The notes under the pieces: model-generated
What the model was told of the DNA's origin: nothing
What the model saw: the letters and a program-made list of their open reading frames with translations, nothing else
Database searches by the model: none
Part shown: positions 6,582 to 13,459 of the stretch, piece by piece
How the letters are laid out: the number at the start of each line of letters is the position of its first letter
Position numbering within the stretch: the first letter of the stretch is position 1
Position numbers and translations under genes: made by a program
Origin: DATEJJ01 sp039649115
GTDB taxonomy: Bacteria > Actinomycetota > Actinomycetes > Mycobacteriales > Micromonosporaceae
DNA length: 14,630 nucleotides
Direction: 5' to 3'
NCBI GenBank assembly: GCA_039649115.1
Contig: JBBWZQ010000421.1
Location: 1-14,630, forward strand

Positions 6582-8675
6582 CTAGTGCCCGCCGAGGGTG
6601 GGCTTGGGTTCGACTTCACCGGTGCGCTCCGGCTGGTTGGCGAGCACCGTGCCGCCCGGCGTCTCCACCGAGAAGGCGTCCTCGTCGCTCACCGGCACCG
6701 GCGCGCCGCTGCCCTGGTTGAGTTGCAGATCCCTGGCGACCCGGTCCCGGGCCGCCTGCTCGCGGGCGCCGCGGCGCGCGGACAGCGCGCCGTCGGCGGT
6801 GAGGCGTCCCCGGCCCCGGCCACGGCCACGGCGGCGTTCCGCGTCGGCGGCCCGGCGTGCGGCGGCCCGGCCGAGCACCGGCGCGGTGCCGCCCGCGCCC
6901 GGTTCCCCGGCGAACTCCTCGGTCCACGACGGCACGCCACCGGCCGTTTCCGAATCGCGCGCGCGGTTGCCGACGACCGGTGCCGACGGCGGTGGCGTCA
7001 GGGCGTCGCCGTGCTCCATCCACTCCGCACCGTCCATCACGGGCCCGCCCGGTGTCGCCTGGCCACCCGTGGGCTGCGAACCGCGGAGCCCGCCGCCCGG
7101 CGGGGTCGTCCCGCCCGTGCCGCGCCTGCTGGACTTGCGGCCACCGAGTACCGGCGCGGTCACCCCGGGTGGGGGTGTGCCGACACCCGCGACGGGCAGG
7201 CCGCCGCCCGGCGTACCCGATGCCCTGCGGTCACGCCGCTCGGACTGCCGGCCGACCACGGGCGGTGACATGCCGGCCGGTGGTCCGGCGAAGGCGTTCG
7301 GACCGTCCATCTGCGACACACCGTCGGGGGTGCGCCCGGGCTCTGCGCGCCGCTTGCCGCCGCCGGCTCCCGGTGGGGTCAGTGGAGTGCCGCCCGGCCC
7401 CGCCGCGTTGTTGCGCAGGACCCCGGACCCGCCCGGCTTTTTCTTGGTGTTGGGCTTCGACCCGCCGAGGGGCGGGGTGAGCGGGGGGCCGCCCGGGTTG
7501 GGCGCGCCGATGACGCCCGGTGCCACCGGAAGGCCGCCCGCACCGGGGAAGGCGCTGAGGTTGGACATGTTGGTGGGCATGCCCGGTGCACCGCCGGGGC
7601 CCGTGCCGGGACCGGTGCCGGTCAAGCTCGGCACCACCGGGAGGACCGGAGGTGCCGGCGCGCCGCCGGGCAGGCCCGCGGGTAGGGCGGGCGGTAGCGG
7701 TGGCGGCGCCAGGCCGGGCGGCCCGCCGGCGAGCCCGACCGGAGCGGTGGGCAGCGCGGGGGGTGGCGGGGGCAGCGGTGGGGCCGGCGGTGGCGGCGGG
7801 GGCGGTGGCGGTGCGGGCGTGCCGCCGGGGACGTTCGGCAGCCCGAAGTAGTCGGCGCCGCTGGCGACGACCGAGTCGCTCGGTCCCTCGTAGACGGTGG
7901 CGCTGGCGCCGTTCAGCCCCGGCCACGCGACATTCCAGTACGCCTGGGCCATGTTGTGTTCGAGCTGGCGCGCCTCGGCGCCGAATTGCCGCTCGATCTC
8001 GGTGATCCCGGTGACGTACTTGTCGTGCAGTTGCGCCGGTGACAGGCCGGACCCGCCGTTCACCGCCGGTCCCGGGCGCGGCCTGGGCGTCGGCCGGTTG
8101 GACGGGATCGGCTGCGCGTAGGGGTCCGCGTCGAACCGCGTCTTGAACCCGCCGACCGCGTCGGTGTACCGCTGCCACAACTGCGCCATCTGCAGCTGGT
8201 AGTACTCGATCTCGCCGGCGAGCGCCGAGATCCCGGTCGCGTTGCTCTTGGCGGACTCCATCCAGTCGTGGATCGACTTCAGCGAGGCGCCGGGCCCGCG
8301 CGCGAGGAAGACGGTGGACGCCTTCGACTGCCAGCTGTCCAGGAGCGGATTGGTCTGCGTCGTCAGGTAGTCCACCACGCCTTGCAGCGCGTTGTGGATG
8401 TCCGTCCACTGCTGCGCCATGTCGTGCATGTCGCGTGCGGACTGGGAGTTGATCCGCTTGCGTACCCGTTCGATGGTGTCGGCGTTGATCTTGTCTTGGC
8501 TCAGGTCCGTCTTGCCCGGGTCGAGCGTCGGCGTGTAGTCCGGCGAGTTGGAGATCGACGGGTACCGGCTGATGTTCCCGTCGCCGGTCTTGTACGCCAT
8601 GTGGCGGGCCTGGATGAGATCGGTGTTGCCGGCCGTGGTGTAGCCGTAGTAGGGATCGTTGGGCACGCCGCTCAC
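6582..8675 (-). CDS. Large Pro/Gly-rich ESX substrate-like protein with WXG100/PPE-like head
   Basis: About 697 residues. The first ~250 are helical and resemble WXG100/PPE-type ESX substrates: a long helix, then NPLLDSWQSKASTVFLARG (109-127; W-x-S in place of W-x-G), followed by further helices with YYQLQMAQLWQRY. From about 285 to the end the chain is low-complexity: a polyproline stretch (289-309), then Pro/Gly-rich sequence, basic RG repeats (about 614-624) and an acidic Pro/Val tail. A short P-V-[VL]-G motif recurs four times in the tail. No Sec signal is present. The GTG at 8675 shares GTGA with the upstream stop and gives translational coupling; a TTG at 8678 or a GTG at 8666 are alternatives. 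Being co-translated with the YxxxD protein, it probably forms the second half of a secreted pair, as in PE/PPE or Esx pairs. The exact function is unknown. Confidence 0.85.
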   Translation of the reverse strand: MSGVPNDPYYGYTTAGNTDLIQARHMAYKTGDGNISRYPSISNSPDYTPTLDPGKTDLSQDKINADTIERVRKRINSQSARDMHDMAQQWTDIHNALQGVVDYLTTQTNPLLDSWQSKASTVFLARGPGASLKSIHDWMESAKSNATGISALAGEIEYYQLQMAQLWQRYTDAVGGFKTRFDADPYAQPIPSNRPTPRPRPGPAVNGGSGLSPAQLHDKYVTGITEIERQFGAEARQLEHNMAQAYWNVAWPGLNGASATVYEGPSDSVVASGADYFGLPNVPGGTPAPPPPPPPPPAPPLPPPPPALPTAPVGLAGGPPGLAPPPLPPALPAGLPGGAPAPPVLPVVPSLTGTGPGTGPGGAPGMPTNMSNLSAFPGAGGLPVAPGVIGAPNPGGPPLTPPLGGSKPNTKKKPGGSGVLRNNAAGPGGTPLTPPGAGGGKRRAEPGRTPDGVSQMDGPNAFAGPPAGMSPPVVGRQSERRDRRASGTPGGGLPVAGVGTPPPGVTAPVLGGRKSSRRGTGGTTPPGGGLRGSQPTGGQATPGGPVMDGAEWMEHGDALTPPPSAPVVGNRARDSETAGGVPSWTEEFAGEPGAGGTAPVLGRAAARRAADAERRRGRGRGRGRLTADGALSARRGAREQAARDRVARDLQLNQGSGAPVPVSDEDAFSVETPGGTVLANQPERTGEVEPKPTLGGH

Positions 8676-9559
8676 CAACCGTACTGTGGCAGGTTGTACT
8701 GGTTCTCGGCCTGCTGCACCGGGCCCTGGTCGGCCGTGCTCCCACTGTGCGGGTGGGTGGTGACCGTCGCGGTGGTCGCCTTCCCGTCCGGCCCGGGGCG
8801 CGTCGTGTCCACCGTGACGCTGCCGTCGGCATTGTGGGTGCTCACCACCGTCACCTGCTGGCCGCCCTGCGACTCCACCGACACCTCGGTCTGCAGCCCG
8901 CTGCCGTTGGTGCCCTTCGTGGTGGAGCTGCTCCCGATCACCTTGCCGTTGGCATCGGTGTACGCCATGGTGGAGGTCGTGCCGGCGACGCCCGGGAAGG
9001 TGGACGGCATCCCGTAGGTGCTGGTCCGCGACGATCCGTCCTGATAGATATAGATCGTCGAGTACCCGAGGGGAACGCGCGTCGTGATGAACGCGTCCAT
9101 GCCCAGCGCCGCCATCGACATCTGCGGCGCCTTCGCGGCCGCCTCGGCCGCCTGCTCGGAGTAGGTCTGGTCGTGCCCCTTGAGGCCGGCCGGCTTGTGC
9201 GCCAACGGGTCGCCGAACGCGAAGTCGATGACGCCGATGTCCTGCGCGGACTGGACGTCGCCGTTGCGGTAGGCGGTGGCGATGACCGCGGCGGCCGAAC
9301 CGATGAAGTGCAGCCCGCTGGTCAGTTCCCTGGCGAACGTGGCGAAGTCGGTCGAGGCCTGCATCATGATGCCCGCGATGACCGCGCCCTCCGCGAAGGT
9401 GCCGGCGTCGGTCGGCGTGGTCAGCGACTGGACCAGCGGCGCCAGGTTGCCGATGTGCTCGATGACGTGCAGCGTCTGCATCTGGCCCTTGGTGGCCAGC
9501 TCCAGGCCGTACTTGCGCAATGCGTCCGGGTCAACATGGACCGAACTGGCGTCCCCCAT
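8672..9559 (-). CDS. ESX substrate-like protein with YxxxD export-type motif
   Basis: 295 residues, no Sec signal peptide. Residues 1 to about 110 form a predominantly helical hairpin-like region (PDALRKYGLELATKG, then LHFIGSAAAVIATAYRNGD). It ends in Y97-x-x-x-D101, which matches the general ESX secretion motif YxxxD/E found just after the helical hairpin of known substrates. Residues about 165-275 are rich in Thr, Ser and Gly with alternating hydrophobics and NG/DG turns, suggesting beta-hairpins; the chain ends NLPQYGW. Start ATG 9559 is fixed by a perfect AGGAGG 4 nt upstream; an earlier GTG-type start at 9625 lacks this. It overlaps the large substrate gene by four bases, so the two products are probably made in step and may be exported as a pair. 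No named family is recognised. Confidence 0.85.
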   Translation of the reverse strand: MGDASSVHVDPDALRKYGLELATKGQMQTLHVIEHIGNLAPLVQSLTTPTDAGTFAEGAVIAGIMMQASTDFATFARELTSGLHFIGSAAAVIATAYRNGDVQSAQDIGVIDFAFGDPLAHKPAGLKGHDQTYSEQAAEAAAKAPQMSMAALGMDAFITTRVPLGYSTIYIYQDGSSRTSTYGMPSTFPGVAGTTSTMAYTDANGKVIGSSSTTKGTNGSGLQTEVSVESQGGQQVTVVSTHNADGSVTVDTTRPGPDGKATTATVTTHPHSGSTADQGPVQQAENQYNLPQYGW

Positions 9560-9563
9560 TTCG

Positions 9564-9569
9564 CCTCCT
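9564..9569 (-). promoter_or_regulatory. Ribosome binding site of the YxxxD substrate gene
   Basis: Minus-strand AGGAGG, 4 nt before ATG 9559. It is a full consensus match and the strongest such site in the window. It selects this ATG over the in-frame codon at 9625 and suggests high expression of the substrate pair. Confidence 0.8.
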
Positions 9570-9651
9570 GATCTATGTCCACGTGATCTGCGTTCAGGGT
9601 ACCGGGTCACGCCAACCCGCGTCACTTCCGATCGATCACCGTGCCCGTGGA
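9570..9651 (-). promoter_or_regulatory. Upstream region of the substrate pair
   Basis: The 92-bp gap between the SUKH-B stop and the substrate ATG is the only non-coding space in front of the pair on this strand. A TAnnnT hexamer (minus-strand TACCCT) lies about 40 bp before the start, with a TTGGCG/GTGACG-like region upstream at roughly promoter spacing. TGATCT occurs twice on the plus strand (9569-9574 and 9584-9589). No terminator hairpin with a T tract is seen, so read-through from SUKH-B is also possible. Confidence 0.25.
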
Positions 9652-10635
9652 TCAGCCGCCGCCCAGCGCCTCACCGGCCCCGTCGGGGTGCAGTTCGTGC
9701 ACGTCACCGGACTCGACGAGCTGGGCGACCAGGGTGAGCAGCAGCTTGGCCGGATTGCGCAGCGCGGCCCAGAACTCGTCGATGTCCGCCGCGCACCGGT
9801 GCAATAGGTGTGCGCATATGTACGCGGCGTCGAACGCGTCGTCGTCGCGGAAGTCGTCGTCGTCCCAGTACCAGATCGAATCGGTACCGGCACCGCGCAC
9901 CTTCACCGCGATCATGCCGCCCTGCACGTAGCCGATGGCCAGGAACTCGTCGGTGAACCGGTCGGCGAGCCAGTTGTTCGCACCGATCAGGTCCTGGTGC
10001 CGGTCGTCGCGGCCCAGGCCGAACAGCGGCTGGTCGGCGACGAATCCGGCGCCGGACAGCACGCCGACGTGTACCGGCTCGCCGCCGTTGGTGCGCGCGA
10101 GGTGGTCGCGGTACCGGGGCGGCAGCGCCATGCCCAGGTGGGCCTCCAGGTCGAGCAGGACGTCCGCGGGCACGGTCTGCAGGGGCCGCACGCCGGTCGG
10201 GCGCGGGTCGTCGTCGAGGCGCATGCCGCGCCGCCGCCGGTCCACCGGCATCGTGCTCACCCCGCCCAGGTGCCGGTACGAGGAGTGCAGCTCGGCGGGT
10301 ACCAGGACGACCTCCCGGCTGCGCGCCACGTGTGCCCAGCTCCAGCCGGGTGGCGTCTTGCGCACGTAGTGCTCGCGGGTGAACTCCCAGAGCGGGTCGC
10401 CGCGTACCGCCATCAGCTCGTTGGCCGCGAGCACGTCGACCACCCGCATCTCCTCCAGGGTCAGCTCCGGCAACGGCTCCGGCAGCGCGACCGTGGCCCG
10501 CGCGTACGGGCGCCAGTGCGGGAAGCCGTGCGGGTCGACCAGGATGCCGCGCGGGTACCGCTGCCGGACCAGCGGGGAGCCCGGGTGGATGATGCGGAAC
10601 GCGTACCGGTGTCCCGGGATCATCCCGCTGGTCAC
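9652..10635 (-). CDS. SUKH-B: WHH-like nuclease-fold domain fused to a SMI1/KNR4 (SUKH) domain
   Basis: 327 residues, cytosolic, a full-length paralogue of SUKH-A (about half identical by eye). The N-terminal WHH-like domain shows FPHWRPYARA (38-47), DVLAAN (67-72), PPGWSWAH (95-102), LVPAELH (111-117), H122 and GG (124-125). Again Ala (101) stands where the first His of W-H-H would be. The SUKH domain follows at about 150-300 with ALPPRYRDHLARTNGG (170-185), FLAIGYVQGG (231-240) and IWYWDDDD (254-261). It lacks the ~24-residue C-terminal extension of SUKH-A. The start is GTG 10635, whose GTGA overlaps the stop of the SUKH-3 gene; ATG 10623 is possible. The GTG start is preferred because residues 1-85 then align to SUKH-A without any gap. 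Likely role: immunity or sequestration in a polymorphic-toxin setting, co-translated with the SUKH-3 protein. Confidence 0.86.
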   Translation of the reverse strand: MTSGMIPGHRYAFRIIHPGSPLVRQRYPRGILVDPHGFPHWRPYARATVALPEPLPELTLEEMRVVDVLAANELMAVRGDPLWEFTREHYVRKTPPGWSWAHVARSREVVLVPAELHSSYRHLGGVSTMPVDRRRRGMRLDDDPRPTGVRPLQTVPADVLLDLEAHLGMALPPRYRDHLARTNGGEPVHVGVLSGAGFVADQPLFGLGRDDRHQDLIGANNWLADRFTDEFLAIGYVQGGMIAVKVRGAGTDSIWYWDDDDFRDDDAFDAAYICAHLLHRCAADIDEFWAALRNPAKLLLTLVAQLVESGDVHELHPDGAGEALGGG

Positions 10636-11669
10636 AGGTCGACGTCGGGGTTGTCGGGGAAGTCGATGCCCAGCAACATGTTCGTGAGCGCCTCGTCGAT
10701 CGTGCGGCCGGCGTGGTAGACGACGGGGCCGACCAGGTAGACCCGGCCGTCCTCGTCCACGGCGAGCGCGGCCATGCCCCGCTCGGCCTCGCCGACCTGG
10801 AACACCCGTTTGCCGATGCGCTCGCCGAGCAGTTGGACGTCGAACACGAACCCGGTCAGGTCGCCCTTGCCGTCGAGCGGGAAGATCCGGAAGTTCGTGG
10901 TGGCCATGGAGACCCCGGTCAGGCCGCCCGCCGCGGCCAGCCCACCGAACTCGCGCAGCACCGCCATGGCGGCGGGCGTGGGCCGGTACGGGGGGTATCC
11001 GTCGCGCTCGAAGGCGTTGTCGTAGTCGCGGGGCAGCGCCCGGGCCAGCCACTCGTCGACCTGCGCGGCGACGTCGCGGCCGGGGTACCAGCCCATCCGC
11101 AGCAGCGCGGCGTCGACCTCGGGCGGGAAGCGGTCGGGGTCGCCGGTGCTCGTCCGGCCCTGCCCGGCAAGGGCCTCGTCCTTGAGCCGGCGGCGCTGTT
11201 CGCTGCGCTGCCGGGTCGCCCGCACCGCGGCACCCACGGCGTCGTCGGGCACCGGCGGGCAGCGGTACTGCCGGTCCTTGATGAACCGGTGGAAGTCCGG
11301 CTCCGGGGCCACGTTGTGCTCGCGCAGGTAGTACTCGACCGACAACGGCCACACCCAGGTCCCGTCGGTGCGGTAGCCGACCGGCACCGCGACGCGCCGC
11401 TCGCGGTCGAAGCCGTCCGTGCCGTAGCTGTTGCTCTTGAGTACCGTCGTGCCGGCGCCCAGGTATCCCAGCAGCCGCTCGCGCTCGGCCGCGTCGGTGA
11501 CGAAGCCGCGCTGCGGTGCGATGTAGGGCGTGCCGTCGCGGTTGACCCCGTCGACCGTCGCCGCGAACCGGAACCCCCCGACGGCGTTCGGCGTGTCGAT
11601 CTGCACGAGGCGCGTCCCGTCGCTCGCCACGACGACCGGCTCCTCGGCCGGCCCCGTCCCCTCGGTCAC
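10632..11669 (-). CDS. SUKH-3 family immunity-like protein with an unknown N-terminal domain
   Basis: 345 residues, cytosolic. Residues about 185-335 match the SUKH-3 type of immunity domain: ALLRMGWYPGRDV (188-200), the AMAVLREFGGL region (234-244), FRIFPLDG (260-267), the VFQVGEAERG stretch and LAVDEDGRVYLVG (302-314). Residues 1-145 form a separate domain I cannot name, marked by TDGFDRERRVAVPVGYR (84-100) and TDGTWVWPLSVEYYL (101-115). A basic, charged linker (about 148-175) joins the two. SUKH-3 proteins are known from polymorphic toxin loci as immunity proteins. The start is GTG 11669 with no visible Shine-Dalgarno; the mRNA may be leaderless or nearly so, given the short distance to promoter-like sequence. 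Four bases overlap with SUKH-B, so both are probably made together. It is divergent from the EccA-like gene. Confidence 0.85.
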   Translation of the reverse strand: MTEGTGPAEEPVVVASDGTRLVQIDTPNAVGGFRFAATVDGVNRDGTPYIAPQRGFVTDAAERERLLGYLGAGTTVLKSNSYGTDGFDRERRVAVPVGYRTDGTWVWPLSVEYYLREHNVAPEPDFHRFIKDRQYRCPPVPDDAVGAAVRATRQRSEQRRRLKDEALAGQGRTSTGDPDRFPPEVDAALLRMGWYPGRDVAAQVDEWLARALPRDYDNAFERDGYPPYRPTPAAMAVLREFGGLAAAGGLTGVSMATTNFRIFPLDGKGDLTGFVFDVQLLGERIGKRVFQVGEAERGMAALAVDEDGRVYLVGPVVYHAGRTIDEALTNMLLGIDFPDNPDVDL

Positions 11670-11672
11670 ATG

Positions 11673-11716
11673 TGTACGCTATCGCGTCCGGGCTGCCGCC
11701 CGCCTGTACGCTAGCG
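11673..11716. promoter_or_regulatory. Direct repeat in the divergent SUKH-3/eccA-like promoter region
   Basis: The 97-bp gap between the two divergent starts (11669 and 11767) contains TGTACGCTATCG (11673-11684) and TGTACGCTAGCG (11705-11716). They match at 11 of 12 positions and start 32 bp apart, about three helical turns. TACGCT fits the actinobacterial -10 pattern TAnnnT, so the pair may be two -10 elements; alternatively they are operator half-sites for a shared regulator. No good -35 elements were found, so the reading stays open. Confidence 0.4.
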
Positions 11717-11766
11717 AGAACAACTGGACGGTGAAGCGTCACCCATCCCCTCATCCCGGTGGAGTC

Positions 11767-13449
11767 ATGGCTCGCAACCTCGTTGTCTCCCCGACACAGC
11801 CCGGGGCCATTCCGACGATCGGCGACGCGCTCGAAGTCGCCAGCCCCGGCGCCACCATCACCATCTCGCCCGGCGAGTACCGCGAGGCGCTGCAGTTGGG
11901 CAGCAGCCACATCACGCTGGCGGCGGCGGGCGAGGCGGGCTCGGTGGTCATCGACGCCACCGGATCGCACGAACCCGCGGTGAGCAGCGAGGGTGGCGAC
12001 GTCACCCTGCGCGGCCTGACGGTCAAAGGCGGCAACACCCATGCGGTACGGGCCAGCGGCGGCCAGTTGCGCATTGACAAGTGCGAGATCGTCGGAGGGT
12101 ACGGAGCCGGCGTCACCGTCTGCGACGGCGCCACGCTCAACGCGCTGGACCTGAAGCTGACCGGCGGGCGCTACGGCCTGGTCGTCGAGGACGCCGGCGG
12201 CACCGTCGACAAGTGCGAGATCCGCGACGCGGTGGAGGACGGCGTCATCGTCCGGCTGGGTGCCGACCCCACCATCCGCAACAGCACGATCGTCGACTGC
12301 GGCTTCCGCGGCGTGTACATCTACCAGGCCGCGCGGCCGACGATCGAACGCTGCGACGTCTCCGGCGCCGGTGACGTCGGCATCTCGGTGGCCCACCAGA
12401 GCGCGCCCACCATCAGCAACTCCTGGGTGCACGACACCCGGGGCGTCGGCATCATGTTCGGCCGGGGCTGCCGCGGGCTCGTCGACTCGTGCACCATCGA
12501 GAACACCGCGCAGCCCGGCCTGTACCTGGAGGACGGCGCGACCCCCACCGTCCGGGAGGGCGCGACCGACGGCCACGGCGCGCCCAACGTGGGCATCAAG
12601 GCGGTCGAGGGCGCCACGCAGCAGGATCCGGAGAAGGTCGACAAGCTGCTCAGCGAGCTCGACACGATGATCGGCCTGACCCGGGTCAAGGAAGAGGTCC
12701 GTGCCCTCATCGACGAGATCCAGGTCAACGAGTGGCGGCGCAACGCGGGCCTGGCCGTCGGCGGGGTGAGCCACCACCTGATCTTCACGGGCGCGCCGGG
12801 CACCGGTAAGACCACCGTGGCCCGCATCTACGGGCAGTTGCTCAAGGCGCTGGGCGTGCTGCCCAACGGGCAGTTCAAGGAGGTCGCGCGGCGCGATCTC
12901 GTCGGGCAGTACATCGGGCACACCGCGGAGAAGGCGACCAAGGTCTTCGAGGAGGCGATGGGCGGCGTGCTGTTCATCGACGAGGCGTACACGCTGTCCC
13001 GCTCCAGCGGCGCCACCGCCGACTTCGGCCAGGAGGCGATCGACACCCTGGTGAAGCTCATGGAGGACCACCGCGACGCGGTGGCGGTCATCGTCGCCGG
13101 GTACACGAAGGAAATGGTCGATTTCCTGGACGCCAACTCCGGCCTGGCGTCCCGGTTCGCCAAGACCCTGGAATTCGAGAACTACGGCCCCGACGAGCTG
13201 GTCCTGATCGTGCAGCGCATCGCCCGCAACGACGACTACCTGCTCGAATCGGGGCTGGACGACGCGCTGCTGGAATGGTTCGCCCAGGTCAAGCGCGACC
13301 AGAACTTCGGCAACGCCCGCGAGGCGCGGCGGCTGCTGGAGGGCATGCGCAAGGCCCAGTCCGGCCGGCTGCGCGCGCTTGGCCGCATGCCCGACCGCGA
13401 CGACCTGCGCACCCTGGTCCTCGACGACCTGCTCTCGGCCACCCGGTAA
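11767..13449 (+). CDS. EccA-type AAA+ ATPase with N-terminal right-handed beta-helix
   Basis: 560 residues, cytosolic. Residues about 66-265 are a right-handed parallel beta-helix: about eight rungs of roughly 23 residues, each with a G-V-x-[VI] strand and a T-I-x-x-[SC] strand (for example DGVIVRLGADPTIRNSTIVD, 158-177). Residues about 285-560 are a CbxX/CfqX (SpoVK-like) AAA+ domain: GLTRVKEEVR (303-312), Walker A GAPGTGKT (342-349, Lys348), Walker B LFIDEAY (Asp405, Glu406), sensor-1 region VAVIVAGYT (439-447) and arginine finger SRF (Arg463). This is the same AAA+ family as EccA of mycobacterial ESX loci, which acts on substrates in the cytosol, but there the N-terminal half is a TPR domain. 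Start ATG 11767 has GGTGGAG immediately upstream; GTG 11731 is an in-frame alternative. mqnC follows after 10 bp. The ESX role is inferred from family and context. Confidence 0.9.
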   Translation: MARNLVVSPTQPGAIPTIGDALEVASPGATITISPGEYREALQLGSSHITLAAAGEAGSVVIDATGSHEPAVSSEGGDVTLRGLTVKGGNTHAVRASGGQLRIDKCEIVGGYGAGVTVCDGATLNALDLKLTGGRYGLVVEDAGGTVDKCEIRDAVEDGVIVRLGADPTIRNSTIVDCGFRGVYIYQAARPTIERCDVSGAGDVGISVAHQSAPTISNSWVHDTRGVGIMFGRGCRGLVDSCTIENTAQPGLYLEDGATPTVREGATDGHGAPNVGIKAVEGATQQDPEKVDKLLSELDTMIGLTRVKEEVRALIDEIQVNEWRRNAGLAVGGVSHHLIFTGAPGTGKTTVARIYGQLLKALGVLPNGQFKEVARRDLVGQYIGHTAEKATKVFEEAMGGVLFIDEAYTLSRSSGATADFGQEAIDTLVKLMEDHRDAVAVIVAGYTKEMVDFLDANSGLASRFAKTLEFENYGPDELVLIVQRIARNDDYLLESGLDDALLEWFAQVKRDQNFGNAREARRLLEGMRKAQSGRLRALGRMPDRDDLRTLVLDDLLSATR

Positions 13450-13459
13450 TCTCGGGAGC

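Noticed and set aside
7740..7830. GGC/GGT-rich tract as a possible CRISPR-like or minisatellite array
   Set aside because: It encodes the polyproline stretch of the substrate tail; there are no regular repeats and spacers.
6598..7851. Plus-strand Gly/Pro-rich open frame of 417 codons opposite the large substrate gene
   Set aside because: It is the antisense shadow of the Pro/Gly-rich tail; low-complexity GC-rich coding DNA keeps other frames open. It has no recognisable domain.
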